A stretch of DNA of 64,000 bases, taken from positions 1-64,000 of the forward strand of contig DATMGK010000078.1 in the NCBI GenBank assembly GCA_035555595.1, given 5' to 3'. The DNA is from Croceibacterium_A sp035555595. GTDB lineage: Bacteria > Pseudomonadota > Alphaproteobacteria > Sphingomonadales > Sphingomonadaceae. Positions 25,414 through 34,148 of this stretch are shown here, piece after piece; the stretch's first letter is position 1; every line of letters begins with the position of its first letter. The translations under genes and the position numbers were made by a program. A model generated the notes under the pieces. The model ran no database searches, was not told where the DNA came from, and worked only from the letters and a program-made list of their open reading frames with translations.

Positions 25414-26316
25414 ATGGCCGATCAAGCCCCAACCGCCACACCGAACATCGCCGGTCAGGCGCCCGAATTCGTCGACCCCGGTACAAGTGCCGGGCGAGGT
25501 TTCCCGCCCAAGGGGCAGCCACGGATCACGGGTTTCAACCGGATCGGGCTGTGGAGCCTCTATATGAAGGAGGTGAAGCGGTTTCTCAAGGTCCAGACCC
25601 AGACTGTCTGGGCGCCGGCCGTCACCACGCTCCTTTTTCTTGTGATCTTCTCCGTGGCGATGGGCCGTGGGGGGCGCGAAGTGCTGGGCGTGCCGTTCGC
25701 CACATTCGTCGCACCGGGCCTCATCATGATGGGCATGATGCAGAATGCTTTCGCCAATTCCAGCTTCTCGCTGCTGACGGGCAAGCTGCAGGGCACGATC
25801 ATTGATCTGCTGATGCCGCCGCTCAGCGAGGGCGAACTGATGGCGGGCATCGTGGCCGCCGCGATCACCCGTGCTGTGATGGTTGGTGGCGCATTGGCGC
25901 TGGCCGTAGCCCTATGGCCGGGCGTCGACATGATGGCGGCTCACCCCTGGGCCATCGCCTGGTTCGGGCTCATGGGTGCGACGATGCTGGCGTTGATGGG
26001 CCTGTTGACCAGTCTTTGGGCTGAGAAGTTCGATCATGCGGCGGCGGTTACGAACTTCGTCGTCGCGCCGCTTTCGCTACTGTCGGGCACGTTCTATGTG
26101 CTGGACAATCTTTCACCCGCCTTTCAGGCGGTGAGCCGCGCCAACCCGTTCTTCTACATGATCTCGGGATTTCGCTTCGGCTTCATTGGTGAAAGCGACA
26201 TCGGCAATACGAACCACGCCGTGATCGTTTCCGCCGTCGGTGTTGGCGTGCTGAACCTGCTGCTGGGCTGGATAACCTACCGCATCATCAAAAGCGGCTG
26301 GAAGATCAAAAGCTGA
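25414..26316 (+). CDS. ABC-2 type transporter permease
   Basis: 300 residues. After a 45-residue polar N-terminus come six helices with ABC-2 features: VTTLLFLVIFSVAMGRG, FVAPGLIMMGMMQNAFANSS, and the C-terminal FVVAPLSLLSGTFYVLDNLS followed by FFYMISGFRFGFIG, as in YadH. No ATPase gene lies next to it here, so its partner must be encoded elsewhere. YadH-type permeases may export lipids or polysaccharides; substrate not known. It is divergent from gcrA and converges on hspQ. Confidence 0.88.
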   Translation: MADQAPTATPNIAGQAPEFVDPGTSAGRGFPPKGQPRITGFNRIGLWSLYMKEVKRFLKVQTQTVWAPAVTTLLFLVIFSVAMGRGGREVLGVPFATFVAPGLIMMGMMQNAFANSSFSLLTGKLQGTIIDLLMPPLSEGELMAGIVAAAITRAVMVGGALALAVALWPGVDMMAAHPWAIAWFGLMGATMLALMGLLTSLWAEKFDHAAAVTNFVVAPLSLLSGTFYVLDNLSPAFQAVSRANPFFYMISGFRFGFIGESDIGNTNHAVIVSAVGVGVLNLLLGWITYRIIKSGWKIKS

Positions 26317-26348
26317 AGGCGGCGGGCAACAGCCGGCCTCCTTCAGCT
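26311..26348. terminator. Bidirectional hairpin between ABC permease and hspQ
   Basis: AGCTGAAGG (26311-26319) pairs perfectly with CCTTCAGCT (26340-26348), with an inner GGC/GCC stem. It contains the permease stop codon. No U-tract, but position between convergent genes fits termination. Confidence 0.6.
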
Positions 26349-26352
26349 GCGA

Positions 26353-26733
26353 TCAGTGCGTCAGGCTTCTTCGCATCCGGTAACGTCCGCCGCTCAGCGT
26401 TTCGAACAATTGGGGCACGCTGGGATGTTCCACCGGGCCACCGGCACTGTCTTCCATCAGGTTCTGCTGGCTGACGTAAGCGACATAGGATGACCCCTCG
26501 CTTTCTGCGAGCAGGTGATAGAACGGCTGATCGCGGCGGGGGCGCATGGCCACAGGAATGGCCTCGTACCATTCTTCGCTGTTGGCGAAGACGGGATCGA
26601 TGTCGAACACAACACCGCGAAAATCGAACATCCGGTGGCGGACTACATCGCCCAAAGCAAAGCGCGCCCGCGAATTGAGCGGAGCCTCAATCCTGCGTCC
26701 GGCCTGCGGAAGGTAGAAGTGAGTGCGATCCAT
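26353..26733 (-). CDS. hspQ: Heat shock protein HspQ
   Basis: 126 residues. The YccV/HspQ domain reads FALGDVVRHRMFDFRGVVFD, then IDPVFANSEEWY and QPFYHLLAESEGSSYVAYVS with NLMEDSAGGPVEHPSVPQLF. HspQ is a small heat-induced protein that binds hemimethylated DNA and, in enterobacteria, acts as specificity factor for Lon. Residues 1-25 are an extension. It converges on the ABC permease gene. Confidence 0.92.
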   Translation of the reverse strand: MDRTHFYLPQAGRRIEAPLNSRARFALGDVVRHRMFDFRGVVFDIDPVFANSEEWYEAIPVAMRPRRDQPFYHLLAESEGSSYVAYVSQQNLMEDSAGGPVEHPSVPQLFETLSGGRYRMRRSLTH

Positions 26734-26917
26734 GATGCATCAGATATGATCGATACGGTTCCGGAGCAAGGCCCGCGGCGACCCAATCCCCCTCTGCGAA
26801 CAGGATATGACGGGCCAGGCATCCAATTCTCAAGATAGGCTTGGCAATCCCACAAGCATCCGCTAACCGCCGCGCTCCTGACGACCGGGCGTCCCTGCGA
26901 CGCCCTGCGCTCTTCGC

Positions 26918-27010
<93 letters not shown>

Positions 27011-27051
27011 ATGCCAGCTATGGGGATGCTGCGTCGCTACCCACTGCGCCG

Positions 27052-27372
27052 CTATGCGGTAGCGAATATTTTCGTGCCGACGACTCCGATGATGATCAGG
27101 CCGATGAAGCCGATCTGGATGGGGTTGAGCGTCTCCTTGAAAAGGATCACGCCGAAGATCGTGACGCCCACCGCGCCCAGACCTGTCCAGACAGCATAGG
27201 CGGTGCCGGCCGGTAGTCCGCGCATCGCCAGTGCGAGGAGCGCCATGTTCACGAAGCTGAGGGTTATTGGAACTCCCGACGCAAGGATGGAGCCCTGCAT
27301 TGCAGCCCATTTGAGACTGAGGGCCCAGATGATTTCGGTTATCACGGCAACGCCGAGAATGAGCCACGCCAT
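27052..27372 (-). CDS. SMR family multidrug/guanidinium exporter
   Basis: 106 residues, four helices, the exact SMR size. The start at 27372 gives MAWLILGVAVITEIIWALSL with the essential glutamate at residue 13 and a W-A-x-x-L-K pattern as in SugE/Gdx. The middle GLPAGTAYAVWTGLGAVGVT is the second family block. Gdx proteins export guanidinium, while EmrE-type members export quaternary cations; the helix 1 pattern leans to Gdx. I found no convincing guanidine riboswitch upstream. A longer frame to 27489 adds a non-conserved leader. Confidence 0.88.
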   Translation of the reverse strand: MAWLILGVAVITEIIWALSLKWAAMQGSILASGVPITLSFVNMALLALAMRGLPAGTAYAVWTGLGAVGVTIFGVILFKETLNPIQIGFIGLIIIGVVGTKIFATA

Positions 27373-27514
27373 TGCGCGTCTCCTACGTTGCGGGCTCTGC
27401 GGGATGCGCGCTGCGGCCGGAAACCCGTAAGAGGCCTGCGCTACCCCCCCGTAGGTTCGCTGGCATCCCCTGTCCAGTATGAGAAACAATCCGCAAAATA
27501 GCTTCTTTCATGCT

Positions 27515-27532
27515 ATTGCGAATCGATATCGA
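27515..27532. promoter_or_regulatory. Fur-box-like site before the siderophore-esterase-like gene
   Basis: ATTGCGAATCGATATCGA lies 42 bases before the hydrolase ATG. It differs at only three of 18 positions from the site at 59889-59906 (ATTGCGAGTCAATATCAA), which stands between an iron-type TonB receptor operon and a divergent gene. Repetition at two iron-uptake-like promoters suggests a Fur-family operator. Confidence 0.55.
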
Positions 27533-27573
27533 GAGTGTATCAGCGCCCCGCCATAAGAGCAGGGGTTAACAAC

Positions 27574-28641
27574 ATGGGTTGCAAAAGTTTCTTCACCGCC
27601 GGCCTCGGCGGGTGTTTGCTGGTCGGGGCCATTCCGGTCGGCGGAGCGCTCGCGCAGGACAATGCTTCGCTTACGGAAATCCCCGCTGAGGGTGAGCAGA
27701 TCGGGAATTCGCGCTTCGAGCGTTCCGTCGGTCCCACCATCGTAAACCGGGGTAGCGAACTCTACACTTTCAGTTCGTTCAAGCTCGATTCGGAGGATGG
27801 AAAGCGCCATTACTGGGTGCAGATCGGAATTCCGAAGCGGCCTGCGCCGAGCGACGGATATCCCGTCATCTACATGGTCGATGGCAACGCCGCGATGGGG
27901 CTCATCAAAGAGTCGGAACTCGAAGCGATGGACATACTGTCCCCACCGGTTCTGGTGGCCGTGGGCTACGATACCTATTCCCGCCTGGACACGCTTTCGC
28001 GCGCCTATGATTACACGCCGCCCGTGGTGCAGGATGGAAAGTCGATCGATCCGGTGGTTCGGGGCCGCCCCGGTGGCGGAGCGGAGATTTTCGCGAATTT
28101 CATCGAGAACACGATCAAGCCCCGTGTCGAGGCGCTGACTACCATCGATCGGAATCGGCAGACGCTGTGGGGTCATTCTTACGGCGGGCTGTTCACGCTC
28201 TACACTTTGCATGCGCACCCGAATTACTACCAGCGCTACGCCGCCGGCGATCCGTCGCTGTGGTATCACGATGGCGAACTGGTGCAGTCTATCCTCGCCA
28301 CGCCCAAAGGCGCGGTGGCAGGCAGGACCGTGCGGCTGATGAGCGGGGGCGGGCGCATTGCAAGCGCCACGGCGCAGGACCAAGCCCAGCAGTCTCAGGC
28401 TCAAAATGCCAGGCGAGCATCAGTTGCAACTGCGGCGGCGCAGGCGGCCCCTCGTCAGCCTGATACCAGCAGAGGGTTACCTCGTATGCCAGACGCCATG
28501 CAGCGAGTGCTGGCGGCGTTGAGCGAAGGCGGGGCGACGATCAGCTACCGTCAGTTTCCCGGTCTCAGTCACGGGGAAATGATGGGCGCTTCGCTGGTGC
28601 CCGCGCTGATGCTCGCAGCTCGTCCGCAGGACGCGGACTGA
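27574..28641 (+). CDS. Secreted alpha/beta hydrolase, siderophore esterase-like (IroE/Fes family)
   Basis: 355 residues from the ATG at 27574. A signal peptide (about residues 1-27, ending GGALAQ) precedes an esterase-D/IroE-like hydrolase: YPVIYMVDGNAAMGL, PVLVAVGYDTYSRLD, and the nucleophile in GHSYGGLFTLYTLH (Ser about 202). A histidine in FPGLSHGEMM completes the triad. IroE-type enzymes cut siderophore esters in the periplasm. A Q/A-rich insertion (residues about 265-300) is unusual. It precedes a disrupted siderophore receptor and follows a Fur-box-like site, so iron control is likely. Confidence 0.8.
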   Translation: MGCKSFFTAGLGGCLLVGAIPVGGALAQDNASLTEIPAEGEQIGNSRFERSVGPTIVNRGSELYTFSSFKLDSEDGKRHYWVQIGIPKRPAPSDGYPVIYMVDGNAAMGLIKESELEAMDILSPPVLVAVGYDTYSRLDTLSRAYDYTPPVVQDGKSIDPVVRGRPGGGAEIFANFIENTIKPRVEALTTIDRNRQTLWGHSYGGLFTLYTLHAHPNYYQRYAAGDPSLWYHDGELVQSILATPKGAVAGRTVRLMSGGGRIASATAQDQAQQSQAQNARRASVATAAAQAAPRQPDTSRGLPRMPDAMQRVLAALSEGGATISYRQFPGLSHGEMMGASLVPALMLAARPQDAD

Positions 28642-28651
28642 ATCATTTTTC

Positions 28652-28680
28652 GGTCGCGCCGCCTTTCCCGGGGCGCGACC
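28652..28680 (+). terminator. Hairpin between hydrolase and receptor pseudogene
   Basis: GGTCGCGCC (28652-28660) pairs exactly with GGCGCGACC (28672-28680) around an 11-base loop. No U-tract follows, so it may attenuate transcription or protect the upstream mRNA. Confidence 0.45.
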
Positions 28681-28706
28681 TCTCAATCAGAACGGATAAG
28701 ATTATC

Positions 28707-29719
28707 ATGATGGGACTTTCCCTTCGTCGCGGTGCCCTTGCGGGCGTTGCTCTCTCCACGTTAGTCGCTGCCCCGGCGTGGGCTCAGAACGACGACAAGG
28801 ATTACGATGATCAGCAGATCGTGGTTACCGGAACCAAGATGATTGGCGGCGGCACCAAGAATGATGTGCCGCTGGCCGATATTCCCAACTCCGTCACAGT
28901 CTTCACGCGCGAGATGATGGATATGCGGGATACCGCCTCGCTCGAAGATCTGATGTTGCAGGTGCCCGGCATCACTGTGACGGGTTCCAACCCGGAAAAT
29001 CCCTCGCTGATCTCACGCGGTTTCAGCATCGATAACGTGCTGGTGGATGGCGTGCCGGTTTCCGGCTTTCCGGGCACCATGCCTGACCTTGCCATTTATG
29101 AGCAGGTAGAGGTGATGCGCGGCCCGGCTGGTTTGTTCAGCGGGGTCGGCAGCCCGGCAGGCAGCGTCAATTTCGTGCGTAAGCGCCCCACTGGTGAGGT
29201 GTTCGTGCGCGCCGGCGGAACGGTCGGTTCGTGGAACTACCTTCGGGGCGATCTGGACGTGAACGTGCCGCTGACAACTGATGGTGCGGTGCGGACGCGC
29301 TTTTCCGGTGCCTATCAGGATCAGGACCATTTCTTCGACGTGGCCCATACCAGCCGCGGGATCATCTACGGTATCGTGGAAGCGGATGTAACGCCCAGCA
29401 CGCTCCTTGCGGTGGGTGGCCATTATCAGAATCTGGATACGCCGGTGCAGACCGGTTCACCCAGGGTATGCTCAACGGGCTGGATGTCGGCGGTTCGATC
29501 AATGCCTTCAGCAAGTCGGTGGGCGATAATGTGGAACAGCCGAGCTATGCCGTTGTCGGCCTTCAGGCGGGCTATCGTGTCAGTGACGCTGTTCGAGTGC
29601 AACTCTCGCTGAATAACCTCTTCGACAAGGTATATTACACCCGCATCCGCTACACGCGGAACGGCAATTACTACGGCGATCCCCGCAATATTCGCGTGAC
29701 CTTGCGCGGATCATTCTGA
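28707..29719 (+). pseudogene. TonB-dependent siderophore receptor, broken by internal deletion
   Basis: The 5' part encodes a signal peptide (ending APAWAQ), a TonB-box-like QQIVVTGT, the full plug domain (IPNSVTVFTREMMDMRDTAS; VEVMRGPAGLFSGVGSPAGS) and the first barrel strands up to HYQNLDTPVQTGS near 29455. The reading frame then shifts. From about 29456 another frame gives FTQGMLNGLDVGGSINAFSK and runs to a normal receptor C-terminus, FDKVYYTRIRYTRNGN and then IRVTLRGSF at 29719. Such receptors have about 700 residues; about 335 codons remain, so most of the barrel (roughly 350-400 residues) is missing. I read this as one deletion with a frame change. It is next to the siderophore esterase-like gene. 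Confidence 0.88.
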
Positions 29720-29745
29720 GGGCATCTGTCCCGCACAGAGGCGTC

Positions 29746-29819
29746 TGGCCGGGGCGTTTGTCGCGCCTCGGCCAAGTTGCGCGCTATTTCCGCGACGCTA
29801 CGGTACGGGATAGCGTTGC
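29746..29819. terminator. Two hairpins between receptor pseudogene and HerA-like gene
   Basis: TGGCCGGGGCG (29746-29756) pairs with CGCCTCGGCCA (29764-29774) with one wobble, and GCGACGCTA (29792-29800) pairs with TAGCGTTGC (29811-29819). The first can end transcription of the receptor remnant, the second abuts the stop of the minus-strand ATPase gene. Neither has a U-tract. Confidence 0.45.
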
Positions 29820-31292
29820 TCAGGCCCCCAGCGGTTCCGTGGCCAGCCCCAGTTCCGGTATCGAAATGGAGCGCCTGCCGCTGAAATCGGTCCGCACGAC
29901 GATCAGCCCGCTGCGTTCGTAATGTTCGAGCAGGCGGCGCAGGCGGCCCGGCGAATTCGTGCCGTAAACGCGGGCAAGTTCGTCATCATCGGGACATGGC
30001 GCACCATCCTGGGCGGCGCGCGCGATCACGAGAAACGGGGCGAGGAGGTCATCAGGAAGGACGCGGGCGATGCGCAGTATCTCCGGCCATGGGCCACTCG
30101 TCGCATCGGTGATCCCCGCCACGGCCATGGCGAATCTGCGCCGGAACTGCCCCATATCGACATGGCCGGCCGTGAGCCTTTGCATCCGGCAGCGCACCGA
30201 GAAATCCTGAAACAGCTTGGCCGGCGGTTGGAACGTGCATTCCGGCTCGGCCACCATGTCGAGCAGGATTTCTGACACCGCTGCATCGATTTCGCTCTGG
30301 TCCGGAGCGAAAAGCTGCGGCTGTTCCGCCACATCTTCTTCCTCCAGAGCAACGGATGAGATGCGTTCCAGCAGTTCGGTGGCGTCGGCTTTTGCAGTGG
30401 GCGCGGGTGGTGGTGCATCAGCCGCCGCGTCTTCCAGATGCAGATCCGCATGGAGCAAGGCATGAAGCTGATCGGGCGAGGCGTTCGGTGGCGGAGCCAT
30501 TTCCTGCGCCATGACTTTCGCCCCGGTACGCACCGAACCGATCCGTACCGCCACCGGTCGGCGCGTAATCGCCGGGCCCAGCCCCAGAAACTGCCCGCGC
30601 GCCAGATCGCGTATCTGTTCCGCCTGGCGCCGCTCCATTCCCAGAAGGTCGGCCGCGCGGATCATGTCGATGTCCAGAAACGTTCGTCCCATCAGGAAAT
30701 TCGATGCTTCGGCAGCGACGTTCTTGGCCAGCTTCGCCAGACGCTGGGTGGCGACGATGCCCGCCAGTCCGCGCTTGCGGCCACGGCACATGAGATTCGT
30801 CATCGCCCCCAGGCTGAGGCGGCGCGCCTCGTCGCTGACTTCACCTGCCGCCGCGGGCGCGAACATCTGTGCCTCGTCCACAACCACGAGTGCGGGGAAC
30901 CATTGCTCGCGCGGGGCATCGAACAGGGCAGAAAGGAACAGTGCGGCACAACGCATCTGGGCCTCGATTTCCAGATCGTCGAGTGCCAGCACGACAGATG
31001 CACGATGCTGGCGTATCCGCGCGGCCAGCCGCGTCAGTTCACTCTCCGAATAGGCTGCGCCATCGATCACGATGTGGCCGAACAGGTCCGCCAGCGAAAC
31101 GAAGTCGCCCTCGGGATCAATCACGATCTGCTGGACGATCGGAGCGCTCTCTTCCAGGATGCGGCGCAACAGGTGCGATTTGCCGGACCCGCTGTTGCCC
31201 TGCACCAGCAGGCGAGTAGCGAGCAGTTCCCTTACGTCGATCGTGACCGGTTTATCGTTTGGGTCGACGCCTATCGTAATGGGTGCGCTCAC
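29820..31292 (-). CDS. HerA/DUF87-type ATPase
   Basis: 490 residues from a GTG at 31292; the ATG further upstream overlaps trmL and adds a basic non-conserved leader. Walker A is LLVQGNSGSGKSHLLRRILE (about residues 28-47), a conserved IDPEGDFVSLADLF follows, and Walker B is LVVVDEAQMFAP. GLAGIVATQRLAKLAKNVAA matches the sensor region of HerA-like proteins. The C-terminal third looks like a winged helix (YGTNSPGRLRRLLEHYERSG). HerA ATPases pump DNA with NurA in archaea, or take part in defence; no nuclease gene is adjacent here, so the role is open. Confidence 0.82.
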   Translation of the reverse strand: MSAPITIGVDPNDKPVTIDVRELLATRLLVQGNSGSGKSHLLRRILEESAPIVQQIVIDPEGDFVSLADLFGHIVIDGAAYSESELTRLAARIRQHRASVVLALDDLEIEAQMRCAALFLSALFDAPREQWFPALVVVDEAQMFAPAAAGEVSDEARRLSLGAMTNLMCRGRKRGLAGIVATQRLAKLAKNVAAEASNFLMGRTFLDIDMIRAADLLGMERRQAEQIRDLARGQFLGLGPAITRRPVAVRIGSVRTGAKVMAQEMAPPPNASPDQLHALLHADLHLEDAAADAPPPAPTAKADATELLERISSVALEEEDVAEQPQLFAPDQSEIDAAVSEILLDMVAEPECTFQPPAKLFQDFSVRCRMQRLTAGHVDMGQFRRRFAMAVAGITDATSGPWPEILRIARVLPDDLLAPFLVIARAAQDGAPCPDDDELARVYGTNSPGRLRRLLEHYERSGLIVVRTDFSGRRSISIPELGLATEPLGA

Positions 31293-31374
31293 GGGGTGCG
31301 GGCTAGAGGAGCTTGCCGATTCCGGCCAAGGCTTTCGATAACGTTTTCCAGAGCTTTGGCCTTTCCCGCGCCGA

Positions 31375-31827
31375 CTATCCCGGCAAGCTGGCTGTCTGGC
31401 GCAAGGCTTCACCCAGCGCGAGCGCTGCCGATGTGGCCAGATTCATCGATCGCACCTGTGGCCGCATGGGTATGCGCACCCGCTCATGGCAAGCATCCAC
31501 TACCTCTGGGGGGACTCCGGCACTTTCCTTTCCAAACAGCAGGATGTCGTCGGCACTGAAGGCGAAGTCATAGGCGGACTGTTGGCTCTTGGTGGTGAAC
31601 AGAATCAGCCGTCGGCCGCTCACCGTCTTCCTGAAAGCATCGAATCCGGAATGCCGGGTAACGCTGACATGGTCGATATAGTCCATGGCGGTCCGGCGCA
31701 CTCTCCGATCGTCCCATTCGAATCCCATCGGCTCGATCAGATCGATGGCCGCCCCCATACAGGCGCCAAGGCGCAGCACGGCGCCAACGTTGCCCGCAAT
31801 CTCCGGTTCGAAAAGAGCTATCCGCAT
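31375..31827 (-). CDS. trmL: tRNA (cytidine(34)-2'-O)-methyltransferase TrmL
   Basis: 150 residues, the compact SPOUT form. Family blocks are MRIALFEPEIAGNVGAVLRL (family usual P-x-I-x-x-N-x-G-x-x-x-R), PMGFEWDDRRVRRTAMDYID, LLFGKESAGVPPEVV, and the knotted C-terminal RIPMRPQVRSMNLATSAALA. TrmL methylates the ribose of the wobble base in tRNA-Leu isoacceptors. It lies 82 bases upstream of the HerA-like gene on the same strand. Confidence 0.93.
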   Translation of the reverse strand: MRIALFEPEIAGNVGAVLRLGACMGAAIDLIEPMGFEWDDRRVRRTAMDYIDHVSVTRHSGFDAFRKTVSGRRLILFTTKSQQSAYDFAFSADDILLFGKESAGVPPEVVDACHERVRIPMRPQVRSMNLATSAALALGEALRQTASLPG

Positions 31828-31912
31828 GCCGGCTGCTTGGCGCTTGAGAGCGAAGCGGGCAAGCCTCGGCGATTGCTATGTATTCCGCTATTGGCCGAAG
31901 CGTTTCGTGGTG

Positions 31913-31926
31913 TTGCAATCGATTTC
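31913..31926. promoter_or_regulatory. LacI-type operator, copy 1
   Basis: TTGCAATCGATTTC, sharing the TTGCAATCGATT core with the two other copies at 34073 and 40543. It lies about 50 bases before the first hydrolase gene of the catabolic locus, the same distance class as the others (50-62 bases). The predicted binder is the LacI protein at 39496-40503. Confidence 0.65.
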
Positions 31927-31976
31927 TGAAACGGGATAGATACCGCCCGAAGATATAAGATGATTACGGGGAGGAT

Positions 31977-32948
31977 GTGGTGGCGAAATGGTTTCGGGCG
32001 CTCACGGCGCTCATGGCATTTTATGCGACGTTCGGTGCGACACAGGTGCTGGCGCAGGGCGCCCCTCCTGAAACGATGGCGCAGTGGAATGCGGCCCAAC
32101 GTATTCCACTCTGGCCGGCCACGGCGCCGGGGGGTGGTTTCGTAAAGCAGCCGGATCGGCCAGACGCGATCCCCAACTTCATTACTAACGTCGAAATGCC
32201 GGAACTGCGCGTTTTCCGGCCAGAGAAACCCAACGGGCGCATTGTTCTCTCTATCCCCGGCGGGGCCTATCGCTTCGTGTCCATAGCCAATGAAGGGGTT
32301 GATCTCGCAAATGTGATGACGGCGAAGGGCTACACGGTATTCGTGCTCGTCTATCGCTTGCCCGGTGAAGGATGGGCTCATCGGGAAGATGTGCCGTTGC
32401 AGGATGCTCAGCGCGCCGTGCGGCTGATCCGCTCGGAAGCGGCGAAGTTCGGTGCCGATCCTGAAAAACTCTATGTCGCAGGCTTTTCCGCAGGCGGGCA
32501 TCTGGCAGCGACGTTGATGACCGGATTTGCCGAACGTCTCTACGATCCCGTTGACGCGGCCGACCGGCTGAGCGCGCGGCCTAAGGGCATGGGCCTGATC
32601 TATCCGGTCATCAGTCATGTTCCCGGTGTGGGCCACGCGGAAAGTTCGCTGCTGCTGTTGGGCGAGAACCCTTCAACTCAGCTTGTCGCGAAGCGGTCAC
32701 CCGCGCTGCACGTCTCTGCGAAAACGCCTCCGGTATTCCTCATGCACGCGATGGACGATCCGGCGGTGCCGGTGGAAAACAGCCTCCTCATCATCGATGC
32801 GCTGCGCACCGCCAAACGGCCGGTGGAGGCCCATCTGTTCGAGGAAGGCGGGCATGGCTTTGGCCTCGGATCGCCCGAATTGCCGGTCAGCCATTGGGCC
32901 GAACTCTTCGCCAACTGGATCGAGCGGCAGGAGAGCAAAGGTGAATAG
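31977..32948 (+). CDS. Secreted alpha/beta hydrolase, acetyl-esterase type
   Basis: 323 residues, start GTG at 31977 behind GGGGAGG. A signal peptide ends near ATQVLAQ (residue 27). The domain is of the BD-FAE/xylan-esterase-like kind: IVLSIPGGAYRFVSIANEG (oxyanion loop), DAQRAVRLIRSEAAKFGADP, nucleophile GFSAGGHLAATLMTG (Ser about 171), acid in HAMDDPAVPVEN and His in EEGGHGFGLG. Members often remove acetyl groups from plant sugars. It opens a block ten bases before a second hydrolase and lies behind operator copy 1, so I place it in the acyl-sucrose locus. Confidence 0.85.
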   Translation: MVAKWFRALTALMAFYATFGATQVLAQGAPPETMAQWNAAQRIPLWPATAPGGGFVKQPDRPDAIPNFITNVEMPELRVFRPEKPNGRIVLSIPGGAYRFVSIANEGVDLANVMTAKGYTVFVLVYRLPGEGWAHREDVPLQDAQRAVRLIRSEAAKFGADPEKLYVAGFSAGGHLAATLMTGFAERLYDPVDAADRLSARPKGMGLIYPVISHVPGVGHAESSLLLLGENPSTQLVAKRSPALHVSAKTPPVFLMHAMDDPAVPVENSLLIIDALRTAKRPVEAHLFEEGGHGFGLGSPELPVSHWAELFANWIERQESKGE

Positions 32949-32958
32949 GGAGGCAGGC

Positions 32959-34029
32959 ATGACCGGGATCAACCGCCGGGATTTCGCAAGAACGCTGGGC
33001 GCTGCGATGGCGGGTGCGCTGGCGCTGCGTGGCACGCTTGCCTTCGCGCAAGAGAGTGACCTCCGGCTGGCGGTGCTCGATCATGTGGACCCGGAACTGC
33101 GCGAAGCGGCGCGGGCCTTGCTGGCCAGCCCCAGCGACTTTTCGGAAGAGGCGCTGCCCGCCATGCGCGCCGCTACCCCGCCCGGCGACCCGCTCTTGCC
33201 GGATGTGCCGGTGCGCGAAGTCCGCGTTCCTGCCAGTGGCGCATTGCCCGAAGTGACGGTGCAACTGGTTAACTCGCACCCCGGGCAGGCCAGGCCAGCC
33301 GTGCTGCATACCCATGGCGGCGGATACATCCTCGGCGCGGCGAAACTGGAATTGCGCTTCCTGCAGGAAACCGCGCAGGCGCTGGATTGCACGGTGGTCA
33401 GCGTCGAATATCGCCTCGCGCCCGAAACGCGTTTCACCGGATCGGTGGAGGACAACTACGCCGCGCTGCTATGGCTCTACCGCAATGCCGACGCACTGGG
33501 GGTCGATCCTGCCCGTATCGCGTTGATGGGGGAAAGTGCAGGGGGCGGTCATGCTGCGCTGCTGGCCATCGCCGCCCGCGATCGGGGGGAAGTGTCGCTG
33601 GTGTTGCAGGCGCTTATTTATCCGATGCTTGATGATCGCACCGGCAGCACGCGACAGGTCGCGCCGCATATCGGCAAGATTCTTTGGGATAGTGGGGCGA
33701 ATCGCTTCGGCTGGCGTTCGTTTCTGGGCGTAGAACCGGGCGGTGCCGCTGTGCCAATCGCAGGCGTGCCCGCGCGGCATGAAGACCTGAAGGGGTTGGC
33801 GCCAGCTTTTATCGGCACCGGCGGGCTCGACCTCTTCGTGGACGAGGATGTCGAATACGCTCGGCGGCTCAATGACGCGGGTGTTCCGACGGAATTGCTG
33901 GTTCTGCCCGGCGCGTTCCACGCTTTCGACAGGCTCGTTCCCGCCGCCCGGCTTTCCCGCACGTTCACCGCGATAAAGCACGATGCCTTGCGGCGTGCCT
34001 TTGGCATGGAGCCGATTCTCGCGCGTTGA
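32959..34029 (+). CDS. Tat-exported alpha/beta hydrolase, hormone-sensitive-lipase family
   Basis: 356 residues from the ATG at 32959. The N-terminus GINRRDFARTLGAAMAGALA has the twin-arginine motif of Tat signal peptides, cleaved near AFAQ. The HSL family motifs are HTHGGGYILGAAKLE (oxyanion hole HGGG, about residue 118) and LMGESAGGGHAALLAIAARD (Ser about 193), with D in GGLDLFVDEDVEY and His in GAFHAFDRLV. Such esterases favour short acyl chains. It is ten bases from the preceding hydrolase and upstream of the TonB receptor, so the pair could strip acetyl or other short acyl groups in the periplasm. Confidence 0.87.
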   Translation: MTGINRRDFARTLGAAMAGALALRGTLAFAQESDLRLAVLDHVDPELREAARALLASPSDFSEEALPAMRAATPPGDPLLPDVPVREVRVPASGALPEVTVQLVNSHPGQARPAVLHTHGGGYILGAAKLELRFLQETAQALDCTVVSVEYRLAPETRFTGSVEDNYAALLWLYRNADALGVDPARIALMGESAGGGHAALLAIAARDRGEVSLVLQALIYPMLDDRTGSTRQVAPHIGKILWDSGANRFGWRSFLGVEPGGAAVPIAGVPARHEDLKGLAPAFIGTGGLDLFVDEDVEYARRLNDAGVPTELLVLPGAFHAFDRLVPAARLSRTFTAIKHDALRRAFGMEPILAR

Positions 34030-34072
34030 GTAACCGTTGTTGCGCCAGAAGAAGGGCAGCTTCACACCCTCT

Positions 34073-34086
34073 TTGCAATCGATTGA
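34073..34086. promoter_or_regulatory. LacI-type operator, copy 2
   Basis: TTGCAATCGATTGA contains the perfect palindrome CAATCGATTG (34076-34085). It lies about 62 bases before the TonB receptor start, in the intergenic region after the hydrolase pair. Confidence 0.75.
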
Positions 34087-34148
34087 AATATGCTATCGTG
34101 TCTCTCAACGGCGCCCAGAAACAAAAAGCGCCAAAAGGGAGGAATGCT

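Noticed and set aside
27373..27500. Guanidine riboswitch upstream of the SMR exporter gene
   Set aside because: Two ACGG tetranucleotides occur on the minus strand, but they do not sit in stable paired hairpins as mini-ykkC requires, and no ykkC-I consensus is visible.
29820..31292. HerA-type anti-phage defence system
   Set aside because: No effector gene (SIR2, DUF4297, nuclease) adjoins, and the neighbour is the housekeeping gene trmL, so a defence call is not supported.
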